Assembly (NCBI RefSeq): GCF_000524195.1
Contig: NW_020170383.1
Coordinates: 2,099,758 to 2,163,757 of the forward strand
From: Echinococcus granulosus
Lineage: Eukaryota; Platyhelminthes; Cestoda; Cyclophyllidea; Taeniidae
DNA length: 64,000 bases
Direction: 5' to 3'
A program made the translations under genes and the position numbers. Below, in pieces: positions 12,189-22,370 of this stretch (its first letter is position 1; every line of letters starts with the position of its first letter). The notes below the pieces were generated by a model, which was given only the letters and a program-made list of their open reading frames with translations, was not told the origin of the DNA and did not search any database.

Positions 12189-12738
12189 TCAGTGACGGCA
12201 TACTCTGTTAATAAATGGCAGATAAAGAATCCATCCGATAACGGGGATGTTGTAGAGGAATTGAATAACAACCGGCACAAAACCGCTGAAACAAGAACAA
12301 AAGTGGTACTCAGGACGGAAAAGGTTTATAACTACTGATTTATTCAGAAATGCATAGCAAAGGCAACAAAAATCTCACCCGAAGAGACAGAAGGATCCAT
12401 AAAGTTCAATTAATGTTCCAATGAGTGGGAATCCAAGGAGAACCGCGAAAATGCCCCCCAGAAAGAAGGACGTCCCCTTCAATTTATGCCGTTGGAAGAA
12501 GAAGCGAATTATGCGATCGGCACCAATGAACAAGCCAAGTCCAAAAATAAAAAGAATCTAAACAGTGGAATTAGTATGTTTTGGGACCTACATTTCCCAA
12601 GGCGAGTAGGCCAGCATCGAACAGAAGCATCATGCCAAGACCAAAGAATGCAATACCCATAGTCATCAGAGCTAAACCGATTTCTAACACATTTGTATGT
12701 AAAGAGTACGTACTTTGAATATCAGTCAAATTCAACAT
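12189..12738 (-). CDS. GOLT1: Vesicle transport protein GOT1 (GOLT1), complete, 4 exons
   Basis: Exons: 12738-12714, 12683-12592, 12557-12379, 12285-12189; 130 aa (human GOLT1B 138). GOT1/SFT2-like proteins are small four-span membrane proteins of ER-Golgi vesicles that assist cargo traffic and fusion. The start MLNLTDIQ-K-IGLALMTMG matches the family start (LTDTQKIG). It is followed by FFGLGMMLLFDAGLLALGN, GADRIIRFFFQRHKLKGTS, FFLGGIFAVLLGFPLIGT and LIELYGSFCLF, the most conserved part of the family, and ends in VPVVIQFLYNIPVIGW...NRVCRH. Intron 1 is only 30 bp, and removing it restores the family's Q-K-I-G junction exactly. The C-terminus is a little shorter than in vertebrates. Confidence 0.93.
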
Positions 12739-13478
12739 CTTCACGGAGGTGCACCTCTACGCCGAATGAGAGTCTGAAGCTCCAGATTCAAATAGGGGAC
12801 AAAGTTGACTAACGAAAAATAGTTCAGAAGTATTAGACACAAGTAAAAAATACCCAAATACATATACCAAGACCCCGAAATCATGCATTAACTTAGCAGT
12901 TAAATGTGTTCTCTTCCCAGACGATTTGTAGGCCAAGATATACCAAATATAGGTATGTAAATAGATTGTGTCTGAAGTAACATTTTAAAAATCGTAGTTG
13001 CTACCCTGATCAAATTTAGAGGGGGTAGTTAGTGTCATGGATTTATCGACAAGCAAAGACCGACAAACTTCATAAAATCCAACTCACCAAAGCTATTCAA
13101 GGTCCAAATGGCACCAAGCTCGAGTGACCTAGTACTCGATAGCTTGATTGGTCAACGAAATAGACGCAGACTGACCATGATGACAACTTATCAACCTAGC
13201 ATATTTGCAATGAAAATAGAGAAAAAGGGAAATTCATAAACCTTGTGAGTGCCGCTCTCCTTTTGTTCGACGAAAACTGCTTTCGTTCCCCAGTATAATG
13301 GTATAGATTTTTGCTACCAAATAGAATTTTATTACTAGATGACACTCCTCAAAAACAAAATGGCATTCCTACCCAATCATTCTTCCGTAGTCGTAACTGT
13401 TTTGCTACATCTTCAACCACTCCGACTATTTGGCCATACGAGTATTCCTACTCGCAAACCCCATTGATAGATCGTTAT
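12739..13478. other. Upstream region shared by GOLT1 and STT3 (left part)
   Basis: Non-coding AT-rich sequence holding the GOLT1 5' flank; short open frames without recognisable content. It ends at the target-site duplication of the solo LTR. Confidence 0.4.
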
Positions 13479-13678
13479 TTTAATACAATAGTGGTTCATC
13501 CCTCGGTTCTGGTGATGCGCCACCTTTGTACTTTGAATCAGCTCCCTTGTACCTCGCTGGGTGGGCTGGCCTTTTGGGCCATGCCAATAGCCCTGACACC
13601 TTCTCCGTGCTGAATATATGTATATTCTGCCCGATTATTGTGTCTTCTTTCGTCTTCAGGGAGACTCGGGACGCTACA
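13479..13678 (+). mobile_element. Solo LTR of TRIM-type retroelement (200 bp)
   Basis: Aligned over its length with the 5' LTR at 21325-21510 and with the inverse of 26582-26757. Shared blocks include AGTGGTTCATCCCTCGG, CCCTTGTACCTCGCTGG, GGCCATGCCAATAGCCC, GTGTCTTCTTTCGTCTTCAG and the 3' end GGGACGCTACA. It is flanked by a 4-bp direct repeat TTAT (13475-13478 and 13679-13682), as expected for an integrated element reduced to one LTR by recombination. It lies about 650 bp upstream of the STT3 start and in the same orientation. Confidence 0.85.
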
Positions 13679-14330
13679 TTATACTATCAGAATCATATAC
13701 TCGCACGTAACACCACACCTTCATACACTACTTGGGGGAAGGGGGAAATTGTAGATAGCGGTAACGCTGACAAGGCAGCTAAAAACGTCTGTGTTAACAC
13801 GCTCTTAAAACTCGAGGTTCCTAAAGTGAAATTGAAACCAATAGCATGACCAGCAGATAAGCTATCTATCAAAGGTACAATGGCTAAGAAAAAGAGTAGA
13901 CCTCTGCCAATATTGAGACCTACACATTTACTATATTTTTGCGCTCAGAGACTTACATGAAGAGGAAAATAGACCTAATGCCTAGGCCCAGAGTCCAGCT
14001 CATTCTGCAGATGCACAAGACCAGAGACCTAAGCCATTTTCTTTTCCAAAGTCGGGAGTTAAAAAATGCACCGAAAGCATTACATAATCCCGTCCACTTT
14101 CAGACGTCTTCGCCCCTACGCTCTTTGATCAACCCACCACTTTACCAAAATTGAAAAAAAGTTATTGTTTTTGAAGATTTTGTCTTTTAGTTGCACATTG
14201 TTTTTGTTTTTTGTGTGGCATATTTTTAAAACAGTTAAAGCCTGTGACGTATTGTATGCGCTTTTATTGAGTATTCTGCGGTTGCTGTGTTCGGTGTCCC
14301 GGAATTTAATTTGGCGTGCGTGCCTCCATC
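13679..14330. other. STT3 upstream region
   Basis: Non-coding sequence between the solo LTR and the STT3 start codon; the last 170 bp are strongly T-rich. Short open frames (13939-14154, 14165-14401) have no domain. Presumed promoter/5' UTR of STT3; no precise site could be assigned. Confidence 0.4.
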
Positions 14331-17300
14331 ATGCTTTCACACAAGAAACAACAAACTCTAGTGTTGATTTTGGTCCTTTGCTTGTCGGGAACTATGGGTA
14401 GTGTCTCAAATTCATTCTTCTATTCTATAGCAATTCTAACTAGGTTCTTTTCTGTGTTACGATTTGAATCAATGATACACGAGTTTGACCCATATTTTAA
14501 CTACCGGACAACTAAATTTATGACAGAAGAAGGATTTTATAGTTTTCATAATTGGTTCGACGATATGGCGTGGTATCCTCTTGGTCGCATTATCGGTGGC
14601 ACGATCTACCCTGGGTTAATGATGACCGCTACTCTATTTTATCGACTTTTTCACCTGGTTCACTTAACAATTGATATCCGCAATGTATGTGTGTTTCTCG
14701 CCCCCGCATTTTCCTGGTTAGCTGATTTTGTTTTCATTAACTTGTTTAGTTTCACCGTGTTCGTTACGTTTCTTCTTACTAAAGAGGCGGTGGACTTGCC
14801 ATCGGCCCTTGTGGCCTCAGCAATGATCTCTATCGTTCCTGGATATACCAGCCGATCTGTCGCTGGTTCCTATGATAATGAAGGCATCGCCATCTTCTGT
14901 ATGCTTTTAACATTCTACTTTTGGGTCAAATCTGTGAATACTGGGTCAATAATTTCCTCGGTTTTGACTGGAATCGCTTACTTTTACATGGTATTTTGAT
15001 AAATCTTAATGCAATTTTAGGTTTCCTCTTGGGGAGGTTATGTGTTCTTGCTCAACACGATACCTTTGCATGTTCTCACTCTCATGATATCTGGTCGCTT
15101 TTCTCACCGTATTTACGTCGCTTACTCCGTCGTAGATTTCGTTTTTTGTTTAATCGCTTTATTTAGTTTTATTGTATTGGCACTCTTCTGTCTATGCAAA
15201 TAAGTTTTGTCGGCTTTCTGCCCATCCTTTCAAGCGAGCATATGGGGGTAACTTTACCTGTACACACATTTTACTCTGTATGTAGGCTCTTGGTGTCTTT
15301 GGTTTGTGCCAGATTGTCGCTTTCGCTAACTACTTACGGACGCGAACAACAGAGGACCGTTTTTATCAGATTCTTCGTCTTGGTGCCTCTACCTTGGGTT
15401 TAATTTTTTGCATTGCTGTGGGAGTTTTGTACTTTTCAGGTGAGGCTTTTTCCTATTTCGGATTTGATTGTTGCTTTGAAATCAACTGCGTACAAATAAA
15501 TTGGCCAGATTCCCACATTGCAACGTTAAAAGCAATAACCTTTGAGGTCTCTTCTTGTAATTCATCCTAATTTGATTTCGGCAATAATCTTTTGTAGGAA
15601 AAATCGCTCCATGGACGGGTCGTTTTTATTCTCTTTTGGATTTGAGCTACGCCAAAAATCACCTACCTATTATCGCTTCCGTTTCCGAACATCAACCGAC
15701 AACATGGAGCTCTTACTTCTTCGACCTTCACTTTATGACTATTTTCTTTCCCGGTAATTTTTTTTAGTGACCAAATCACTTTCTTCGTAAAATTACTTCC
15801 GTTTTTGCACTTTTTTCCAATGTTTTCTAGTGTTTTTTTTTTGCTTCTTATGGGTACTACCGCTTTTGGCATTGTAATTTTTAGTCGGTTTGTACTACTG
15901 CTTCAAAAAGATGACGGATGCAAGCATCTTTGCTATCATATATGGTATACTAAGTCTCTACTTTTCTGTAAGTGCCTTTTATTGCTCGATGAATCCTCTT
16001 CCACCTTTTTATTTATTTTTTCATAGAAGTTTGTCTGGGCTTAATTGTAAAATTTTGTAATTGAGCTCACTTACTAACACCACTTCCCATTTTATCGAGT
16101 TAATTCATTGTAACGAAACACGTCTCAACTTAGACCTCATTACGGCGTTTACAGGGCGTAATGGTACGGTTGATGCTTGTTTTGGCCCCCATTATGTGCA
16201 TCCTCTCGGGTGTGGCTGTTTCCAATATCCTCCGAACATTCCTGCCCAACATGATCGCTGGCTCATCGCCCCGTGATAGCTTCACAGCGGGTGCTAACTT
16301 AAGCAGTGCTTTATCTCAGAAACGTCTTTCATCGCTTGGCAAGCAGACGAAAAACTCCATCACAGGGAACTATCTCGATCTAACGTATCCTTTTAAAAGT
16401 CAAGTGAGTTATCACCATTTGCAAATCAAAACTCACTTGGCTCCAAATGGTGTCTTGTAGACTGTGTGTTTGCATTCCTGGCTTTTAAATATGCATTCTT
16501 CCCATCTTGCACGTGTCTCATGGTCATGACTCATTTTTGATCATGAATTTTCATAATACTGTAATTTTTTTTTCTGGGCTAGGTTGCCTCTATTGTGGTT
16601 GCTGCAGTTGTAATAGTTCTGGCACTCTACAGCCAGCACTGTATTTGGGTCACCTCGAATGCCTACTCCTCACCCAGCATCGTTATGGCTGCGCAGCGGT
16701 CGAACGGTGAAACGGTCCTCTTCGATGACTATCGTGAGGCGTACTACTGGCTCCGACAGAATACTCCTCCTGTGAGTTATCGTTATTTACGGCTGCAGTC
16801 ACATCGCGTCTCTCATGTTCACTTCTCATACCCTCTTTGAAATAGCCACCGTCTTTGTCGTAGTTCGACTGTCGTGTATTTATTATGTCTTTCAAGGATG
16901 CCAAAATAATGTCGTGGTGGGATTATGGCTATCAGATAACAGCCATCGCAAATCGCACGGTACTGGTGGACAACAACACGTGGAATAACACTCACATCGG
17001 GCGTGTCGGGCAGGCTATGGCCTCCAGTGAGGAAGACGCCTACGAAATTCTTCGTGAGCTAGATGTGGACTACGTTCTGGTCATTTTCGGGGGTGCCTCC
17101 TCGTACTCCTCTGATGGTAAAGCTTTGGTTCTCTGAGTTTTTACGACCTTTATTGTAATGATAACGCCATCCCTAGCGACAATTATTATCTCCTAATTAT
17201 TATACAAACGTCCAGCCTCACAACAACAAAATATTGCTATTTAAAGGATTAAAATCCTTATTTGCTGTCAACCAAACAGAAACCACCTAGGCGCCATCAA

Positions 17301-18021
17301 CAATTAAGTCTTTAGTCATTGCCTTTTAGCCATTGCTAATGATTCCTCGTAGTTATCAACTTTATTCTTGATGGCGTATTTCCATTCTAGATATCAATAA
17401 GTTTCTGTGGATGGTTCGCATTGCGGGAAGCACTGAGAAGGGTCGGCATGTCAAAGAAATGGACTACTTCAGCAAGGCTGGAGAGTATCGCGTTGACAAG
17501 GAGGGGTCATCTACCTTTCTAAACTGCCTTCTCTACAAAATGTCGTACTATCGATTTTGGGAGAAGTACACCTCTCCTAGTAGGCTCATTTTGTCCGTTT
17601 CACTCGCTTTAGTTGCAAATTCCCGGAAAACAAACATCCTACCATCTGTCATGGTTTAATTGCATAACTCCGATTTCGTGTTAACCGATTAGCGCTCGCA
17701 GTTAATTGCAACTACATTTTTTCTTTTCTTGTAAACATTAGTGATGTTTTTTTACTAGTGGCGATATATATGCGACCTGGGTACCGCAGCGCTGGTGTCA
17801 GTGAAGTAAATTTACACTAGTGCTTGTGAGCATTTCATGATTTTCTATTTATCGTTGTTTTTTCCACTATAGACCATCCTCCCGGTTATGACCGCGTTCG
17901 AAATGCTGTAATTGGGAATAAGGACTTTGAATTGGAGACATTGGAGGAAGCATTCACCACCGAGAACTGGATCGTTCGCATTTTCCGCGTGAAGAAATTC
18001 CTGAATCGTGGACACGTATAA
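14331..18021 (+). CDS. STT3A: Oligosaccharyltransferase catalytic subunit STT3 (STT3A type), complete, 12 exons
   Basis: Exons: 14331-14397, 14431-14990, 15021-15131, 15167-15247, 15286-15439, 15598-15753, 15885-15967, 16155-16403, 16583-16771, 16897-17116, 17391-17579, 17873-18021; 735 aa. STT3 transfers the lipid-linked glycan to Asn in N-X-S/T sequons in the ER lumen. Catalytic features: [12 protein letters not shown] with metal-binding Asp42, [25 protein letters not shown] (352-361), [17 protein letters not shown], the sequon-binding WWDYG (557-561), [18 protein letters not shown], and [11 protein letters not shown]. The short C-terminus ending NRGHV resembles STT3A (translocon-associated form) rather than STT3B. 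About 13 membrane segments are expected. The protein is some 30 aa longer than human STT3A, mainly through a Ser-rich loop in exon 8. The first intron is 33 bp and open in frame. It converges with TRAM. Confidence 0.95.
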
Positions 18022-18797
18022 CATGTTTTCGTTAGCCTTGGATATTTTGGTGCTTCAACTGAAGTGTTGTTAGTGGGAAGCTACCTATCCTCTCTGCCTA
18101 CTTGTATATCGCATCTATTCAAATTGAATACACTTTTTACGTATGCTCCGTACCGACTACCTCATGCTCTTGTCGCGTTAATTTCGCCAAAACTTGAGAT
18201 CCTTTGAAACCTGTTCCGATATCAAAGGGCCACACATTAGGACTAGCTATTGATCCAAGAGATTGTTCCGTTTTTTGGCGCAAGTATCAGCAGGACCGCG
18301 TTCTGGGAACGATTGTCCCTCGCTGCGCGAGAAGCTGCGAACCAATAGTCACCTGAAATGGTTAGCTGCGATACTCTGACGGCTCAATATTAGTGCTCCA
18401 AGAGAAGACACGAAAAGTGAATTTCGAAATTGCGATTAAATTGAATCTTCCATAGCAAAAGGTTAACGCATATAAATACACAAGTAGTATATTCAAACTT
18501 AAACGGGTCAGTCACGTGAGGGAGTGAAGGTAGTAAGAGTGACTGCAGACATGACTGGGAAAGAGGTTGAGGAATTCTTAGGCGTACCGAATAAGGCCAA
18601 CCTGACCAAAAGGGAGGACATGTACATGGAGAGATCCAGTCCACAAAGAGAATTAAAGCGGGCCCGAAACGTCATTTTAGAGGGATCAGGGTCCGGCAGC
18701 ATGAAGGTAAAAAACAAATTAGATGAAGACACTGCTGGAAGGAGTAACAGTGTGCGTCAATTCAGGGAACAATCTTTTCAAGTCACCAGAGTAGGAA
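18022..18797. other. Convergent 3' region between STT3 and TRAM
   Basis: Holds the 3' UTRs of both genes. A plus-strand open frame at 18524-18826 (about 90 aa from the ATG at 18551, hydrophilic, Lys/Arg/Glu-rich, MTGKEVEEFLGVPNK...) runs into the TRAM last exon in antisense. It has no family I recognise and may be chance. Confidence 0.35.
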
Positions 18798-20399
18798 TTA
18801 TTGTGCCTTTTGCTTCTTTTGCTTGACGCCGTTATTGCTGTATTCAAGGGATTCCCTTGCATCCTCTTGTTTGGCTGAAAATAGAAATCACAGAAAGTAA
18901 AGCCTGTGGTAGTACAAACGGGGTCCCCTTCATAAAGCGGAAGTTACCCTTCTTTTGCTGCTTTTCTTTGCGTTTTTGTAGATCGTTGTTCGTAATGTAC
19001 ACACTATTTGTATGTTGTTGAGCTTTCCTTTCACGCATTTTGGTGAAGTGGTAGTTGATGAAAGTCCACACCATGTGAGCTTGGGTAAGCAGTACGAACA
19101 TCATACAGTTCAACCTACAACAATCATTAACACCACATTTGAACATTTACATAAAGGGCAAACGCACATAAGAAGTTGGTGGACACAAACGCAAAAATCT
19201 GTACATGCTAAATAGAATTACCGGATAATCCAGGTGTTAAAATTTCCACTGACAATATTCATGGTCGGGATGCTATGCTGAGGTAAACCGTAACTAGATT
19301 CGAAGATTAACGGACAGTGTCTTACTAGAACGTGAGGAAGGCTAGCACAGAACACATAATGCGAGAAACGATGTATAGTCCATTATACACCGCAAACCTA
19401 CACACATAAATAGGAAAACTGGAAGCGCACTTACCCGAAGTTGACAGCTGCCACATGGCCATAGAGTTTCATTAGACGTGAAAAGTGGAAGAATGAATCA
19501 GTTACGTAATGCAAGATAACCAGAATCATCGTAAGTTTGGAAAAGCTAAAAGTGTACATGAAATCCATAAATTACTTCATGAAATATCCTGCAGAAACGC
19601 CAATAAGGAAGAGTGAAGAATAAAATACCCGATTTGTCATTTCACTTTTTTTAACCTTCTGGAAATAAAGTTCTGGAAAGTTGTGCACCCAGTAACTTAT
19701 CTAGAAGAACTATCGACAAAAAAACAACCAAAAAACCTGCACAATGAAGAATACTTTAATCCAAAAAGGCATGACAGCATGAGGGTAACCCGACCAGAGT
19801 CCATCTAAGCTCGTCAAAAAGCGCTCATTTATAAGAGCGTAAACAGCCCAATAGACAGAAAATACGTAAAAGAAGAGGAGCTGGCCAGATTCATTGAACT
19901 TGGATTGCATGAATCGAGGAAGGTGGAGCTTTTTGGACATTTTCTAAGAAACATGCAAGCTTGATTACAACTTACATCCAATATGTATTCTTGTATAACG
20001 GCATGTACAATTATACAAATCAGTGTATAAAAGAAAACAGCCAGTAGATCATACCGTCCTGTTGTGTAGAGGACATCCGACATGCTGTCAACCCCTATAT
20101 TACAAGCTATGAGGATAATTTGCGGGGTACATACTTTCGTTGCTTGCATTATGCTGCATTGCTACAAACAGGGAAGCTGCTCGTGAAGGACCCTTAAGAT
20201 GAAAACATGTTCAGTCGGTATGCGCATGAAAACCAAATTATCCATATTATGAAATACAAATGGGTATATTTCTTACCGGGAATAGCATACCACCAATAAA
20301 AATCATGGCGATGACGCTTACGATATCTCCATGATTCGCAATGATAAAATCATGCGAGAAATAGGAAGTATTCTTACTCTTCTTCTTCGGCACGGGCAT
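18798..20399 (-). CDS. TRAM1: Translocating chain-associated membrane protein (TRAM), complete, 9 exons
   Basis: Exons: 20399-20277, 20161-19976, 19943-19737, 19700-19576, 19545-19435, 19397-19326, 19293-19222, 19114-18948, 18874-18798; 379 aa (human TRAM1 374). TRAM sits beside Sec61 in the ER membrane and helps signal sequences and membrane segments insert. The start MPVPKKKSKNTSYFSHDFII matches the family's basic N-terminus. It is followed by AVFFYTLICIIVHAVIQEYILD, FMQSKFNESGQL, YWVHNFPELYFQK, LVILHYVTDSFFH, VSGNFNTW and LLTQAHMVWTFINYHFTKMRER, all in family order. These lie within a TRAM-LAG1-CLN8 domain. The last 26 codons are basic (NNGVKQKKQKAQ), as in other TRAMs. An in-frame upstream ATG at 20429 would add ten residues; I prefer 20399 by alignment. 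Read-through of the last intron would give an alternative hydrophobic tail. Confidence 0.93.
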
Positions 20400-21324
20400 A
20401 CCACACAACCAAAACTGTCCAAGTGGCAATGCGTGTACAGTTATTTCTCAAAGTGACAAATACAAACAAAAATATCTCTCAATACCATAAGTTAACGCTC
20501 GTGATGACTATTAGGATTTTTTACAAAATGCACGAACACTACCTGATTTTTAAGGCCGGTTATGGCATACTGAGCTTCTGTTCTCACCTTTGCTGAAAAA
20601 ACAAGGATATGGCATAAATACAGACTTAAATGAAATTTGAATGTGAATAAACTGGAAACAATGCCTTAAGTTATCTTTCAAAACAAAATTTTTTTAGCGA
20701 CAAATGCAATCTTTCCTTATGGAGCTGGTTTGGGAAGGCGGATCTAAATCTGCACTTTAACTTAAATTACCTATGGTCCATCACAGCCTAAGTGCACGCA
20801 CAATTAGAATGGTATTCCACTATCCCTCACCCTTTGCGAATATACGAGCTAGCCCACTCCCAACTCTCCTTCTAGCGTTTCCACTAGATATCAACTGATT
20901 GTAATACTTATGTTGTTTTAATGTACCGTTCAGGGAGGAGGCAAGTGGAAGGCTCGAATCGCGTGACTGGACCGTCCTCTCCTGCGCCCAGTGGCTGCGG
21001 TTCCCCTGCTTCTTAAACGTTGCACTTTTCCTCCCCATCTGCTCATCTTTAATAAATATGTCCAAAATGAGTCAACCGGGCTTGTCTAAGAACACCAGGA
21101 ACAGGGAAGCGGAGACCGATGAGTCTCGCTCCACATGATAGCTTCCAGAGTTAGTCACCCAAATACTAAGGACACACTTGGGCAATACCGATGATGAGTT
21201 AGACGTAAGCGCAATAACTTCCAAATGGACTGAGGGGTACATCGGGACCGCGCACCAGCGACTATCGTCACAGTCCGAATGGGCATGCTGGCCCTTGCTG
21301 CCTCGGAACTGGGGATTTAGTTGT
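20400..21324. other. TRAM upstream region and coding-like block before the TRIM
   Basis: 20400-20820 is AT-rich, presumed TRAM promoter/5' UTR. 20820-21324 is clearly GC-richer, with open frames on both strands (20820-21065 minus, 81 codons; 21178-21450 plus, running into the LTR). No known domain is recognised. It may be an older insertion into which, or beside which, the TRIM landed. Confidence 0.35.
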
Positions 21325-21510
21325 TGCGTAATGCGATGGTGGTTTATCCCTCAGTACTCGCGAGGCTCCACTTTTGAATTTGCCCTCTTGTACCTCACTG
21401 GGCACGCTGGCCTTCAGGCCATACCAATAGCCCAAGCACCTCTGCGCTGAATATGTATTCTGCCCGAATAGTGTCTTCTTTTGTCTTCAGGGAAGTCTTG
21501 GGACGCTACA
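21325..21510 (+). repeat. 5' LTR of TRIM
   Basis: 186 bp. Matches the two solo LTRs in the window, including GGTTTATCCCTCAG, CCTCTTGTACCTCACTGGG, GCCATACCAATAGCCC and GTGTCTTCTTTTGTCTTCAG, and ends in CA. The start differs slightly from the TGTAATACGATAG form seen in the other copies. Confidence 0.85.
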
Positions 21511-21511
21511 T

Positions 21512-21535
21512 TGGTGGCAGCGGGAAGCGAACCCG
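21512..21535 (+). promoter_or_regulatory. tRNA primer-binding site of TRIM
   Basis: Begins TGGTGGCAGCGGGAAGC and continues GAACCCG. Its reverse complement reads as a tRNA 3' end: T-loop GGTTCG, acceptor strand, then CCA. The site starts one base after the LTR, as usual for minus-strand priming. Which tRNA is used cannot be told without the tRNA set. Confidence 0.85.
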
Positions 21536-22088
21536 ATCCTATAGGACATCTATCCTGATTTTCACTTCTGCGTGATAAACCTTAGTGGAGCGGAAGAAGT
21601 ACATGTGCTCCGGATGGGAGAATGGTGATGACTCCTAATAGATGGGTTGAAGTTGACGTCTCTCTTCGGCATCTATCCCAGTTTCGTGTTCTGCGGAAAA
21701 GCTATTAACAACTGAAGCAACACTAGCCGTGAACCGTCCAGAAGTTTTGTTACAGAATTCCCCTACCCTCTAAAGTGGGAACAACGGGGCGAGGAGGAGT
21801 AGACCTGAAACCCCCCATGGACCTACCAGTGTTCCTACATCTACCTATGGACAGGCATAATGGCCAGCACAATTCCCCATTCCTGAATCAACTTTTCGAA
21901 CCGGACGAAACTCCAGATCCAGTTAAGTTGCCAAGAGGGCTCAGTGACGTTGAGGTCAAGTATCTCCTCAGTTGCACGCTAGTTTGTTGACTGGCACGGT
22001 CGGATCGCGGGTGTTTCTTTACAGCACTAACTACGTTGTAATGGCTGACGCGGGAGATTGATCTGCGGGAGCGCCGGGAACGACGCTC

Positions 22089-22114
22089 AAAAGAGGAGGG
22101 AAGCTATGTGATAC
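22089..22114 (+). promoter_or_regulatory. Polypurine tract of TRIM
   Basis: AAAAGAGGAGGGAAG lies two to three bases upstream of the 3' LTR start, the position where plus-strand synthesis is primed in LTR elements. Confidence 0.7.
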
Positions 22115-22116
22115 GA

Positions 22117-22159
22117 TGGTGGTTTATCCCTCGGTATTGGGAAGTCTCGGGACGCTACA
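22117..22159 (+). repeat. 3' LTR of TRIM, internally deleted
   Basis: Only 43 bp. It keeps the first ~28 bp (TGTGATACGATGGTGG... CCCTCGG) and the last ~15 bp (GTCTCGGGACGCTACA) of the LTR, and about 140 bp between them are gone. Confidence 0.8.
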
Positions 22160-22370
22160 GTTATGTCTATTTTAGCATCTGTTAAAGTGGTGCAATAACC
22201 GGGCAGCTTCACTGAGAAAGCCAAGTCAACAAATTGCGACTAATAGAATATGTTAACTTTGAGAAATGAATCAATGATGGGCTGAAAACACAAGAAATGG
22301 TATGGTGGTTTTCAACGTAAAAGGCATCTTGCTGTTAAAAAGTAGCATAAATGATTGTGTTATGCCTCAG
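22160..22370. other. Short spacer between TRIM and ERMARD 3' end
   Basis: About 200 bp of AT-rich DNA, presumed ERMARD 3' UTR. The TRIM inserted next to, not inside, the coding region. Confidence 0.4.

Larger units (their letters stand above)
21325..22159 (+). mobile_element. TRIM-type non-autonomous LTR retroelement
   Basis: An 835-bp element with the full set of LTR-element landmarks and no pol. The 5' LTR is 21325-21510, ending GGGACGCTACA. After one base comes a primer-binding site, then about 550 bp of internal DNA, a purine tract just before the 3' LTR, and a truncated 3' LTR starting TGTGATACGATGGTGG and ending GGGACGCTACA. This is the architecture of terminal-repeat retrotransposons in miniature, a class reported in taeniid tapeworms. 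Its outer flanks do not give a clean target duplication, so the left border is good only to a few bases. Movement would need enzymes from another element. Confidence 0.85.
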
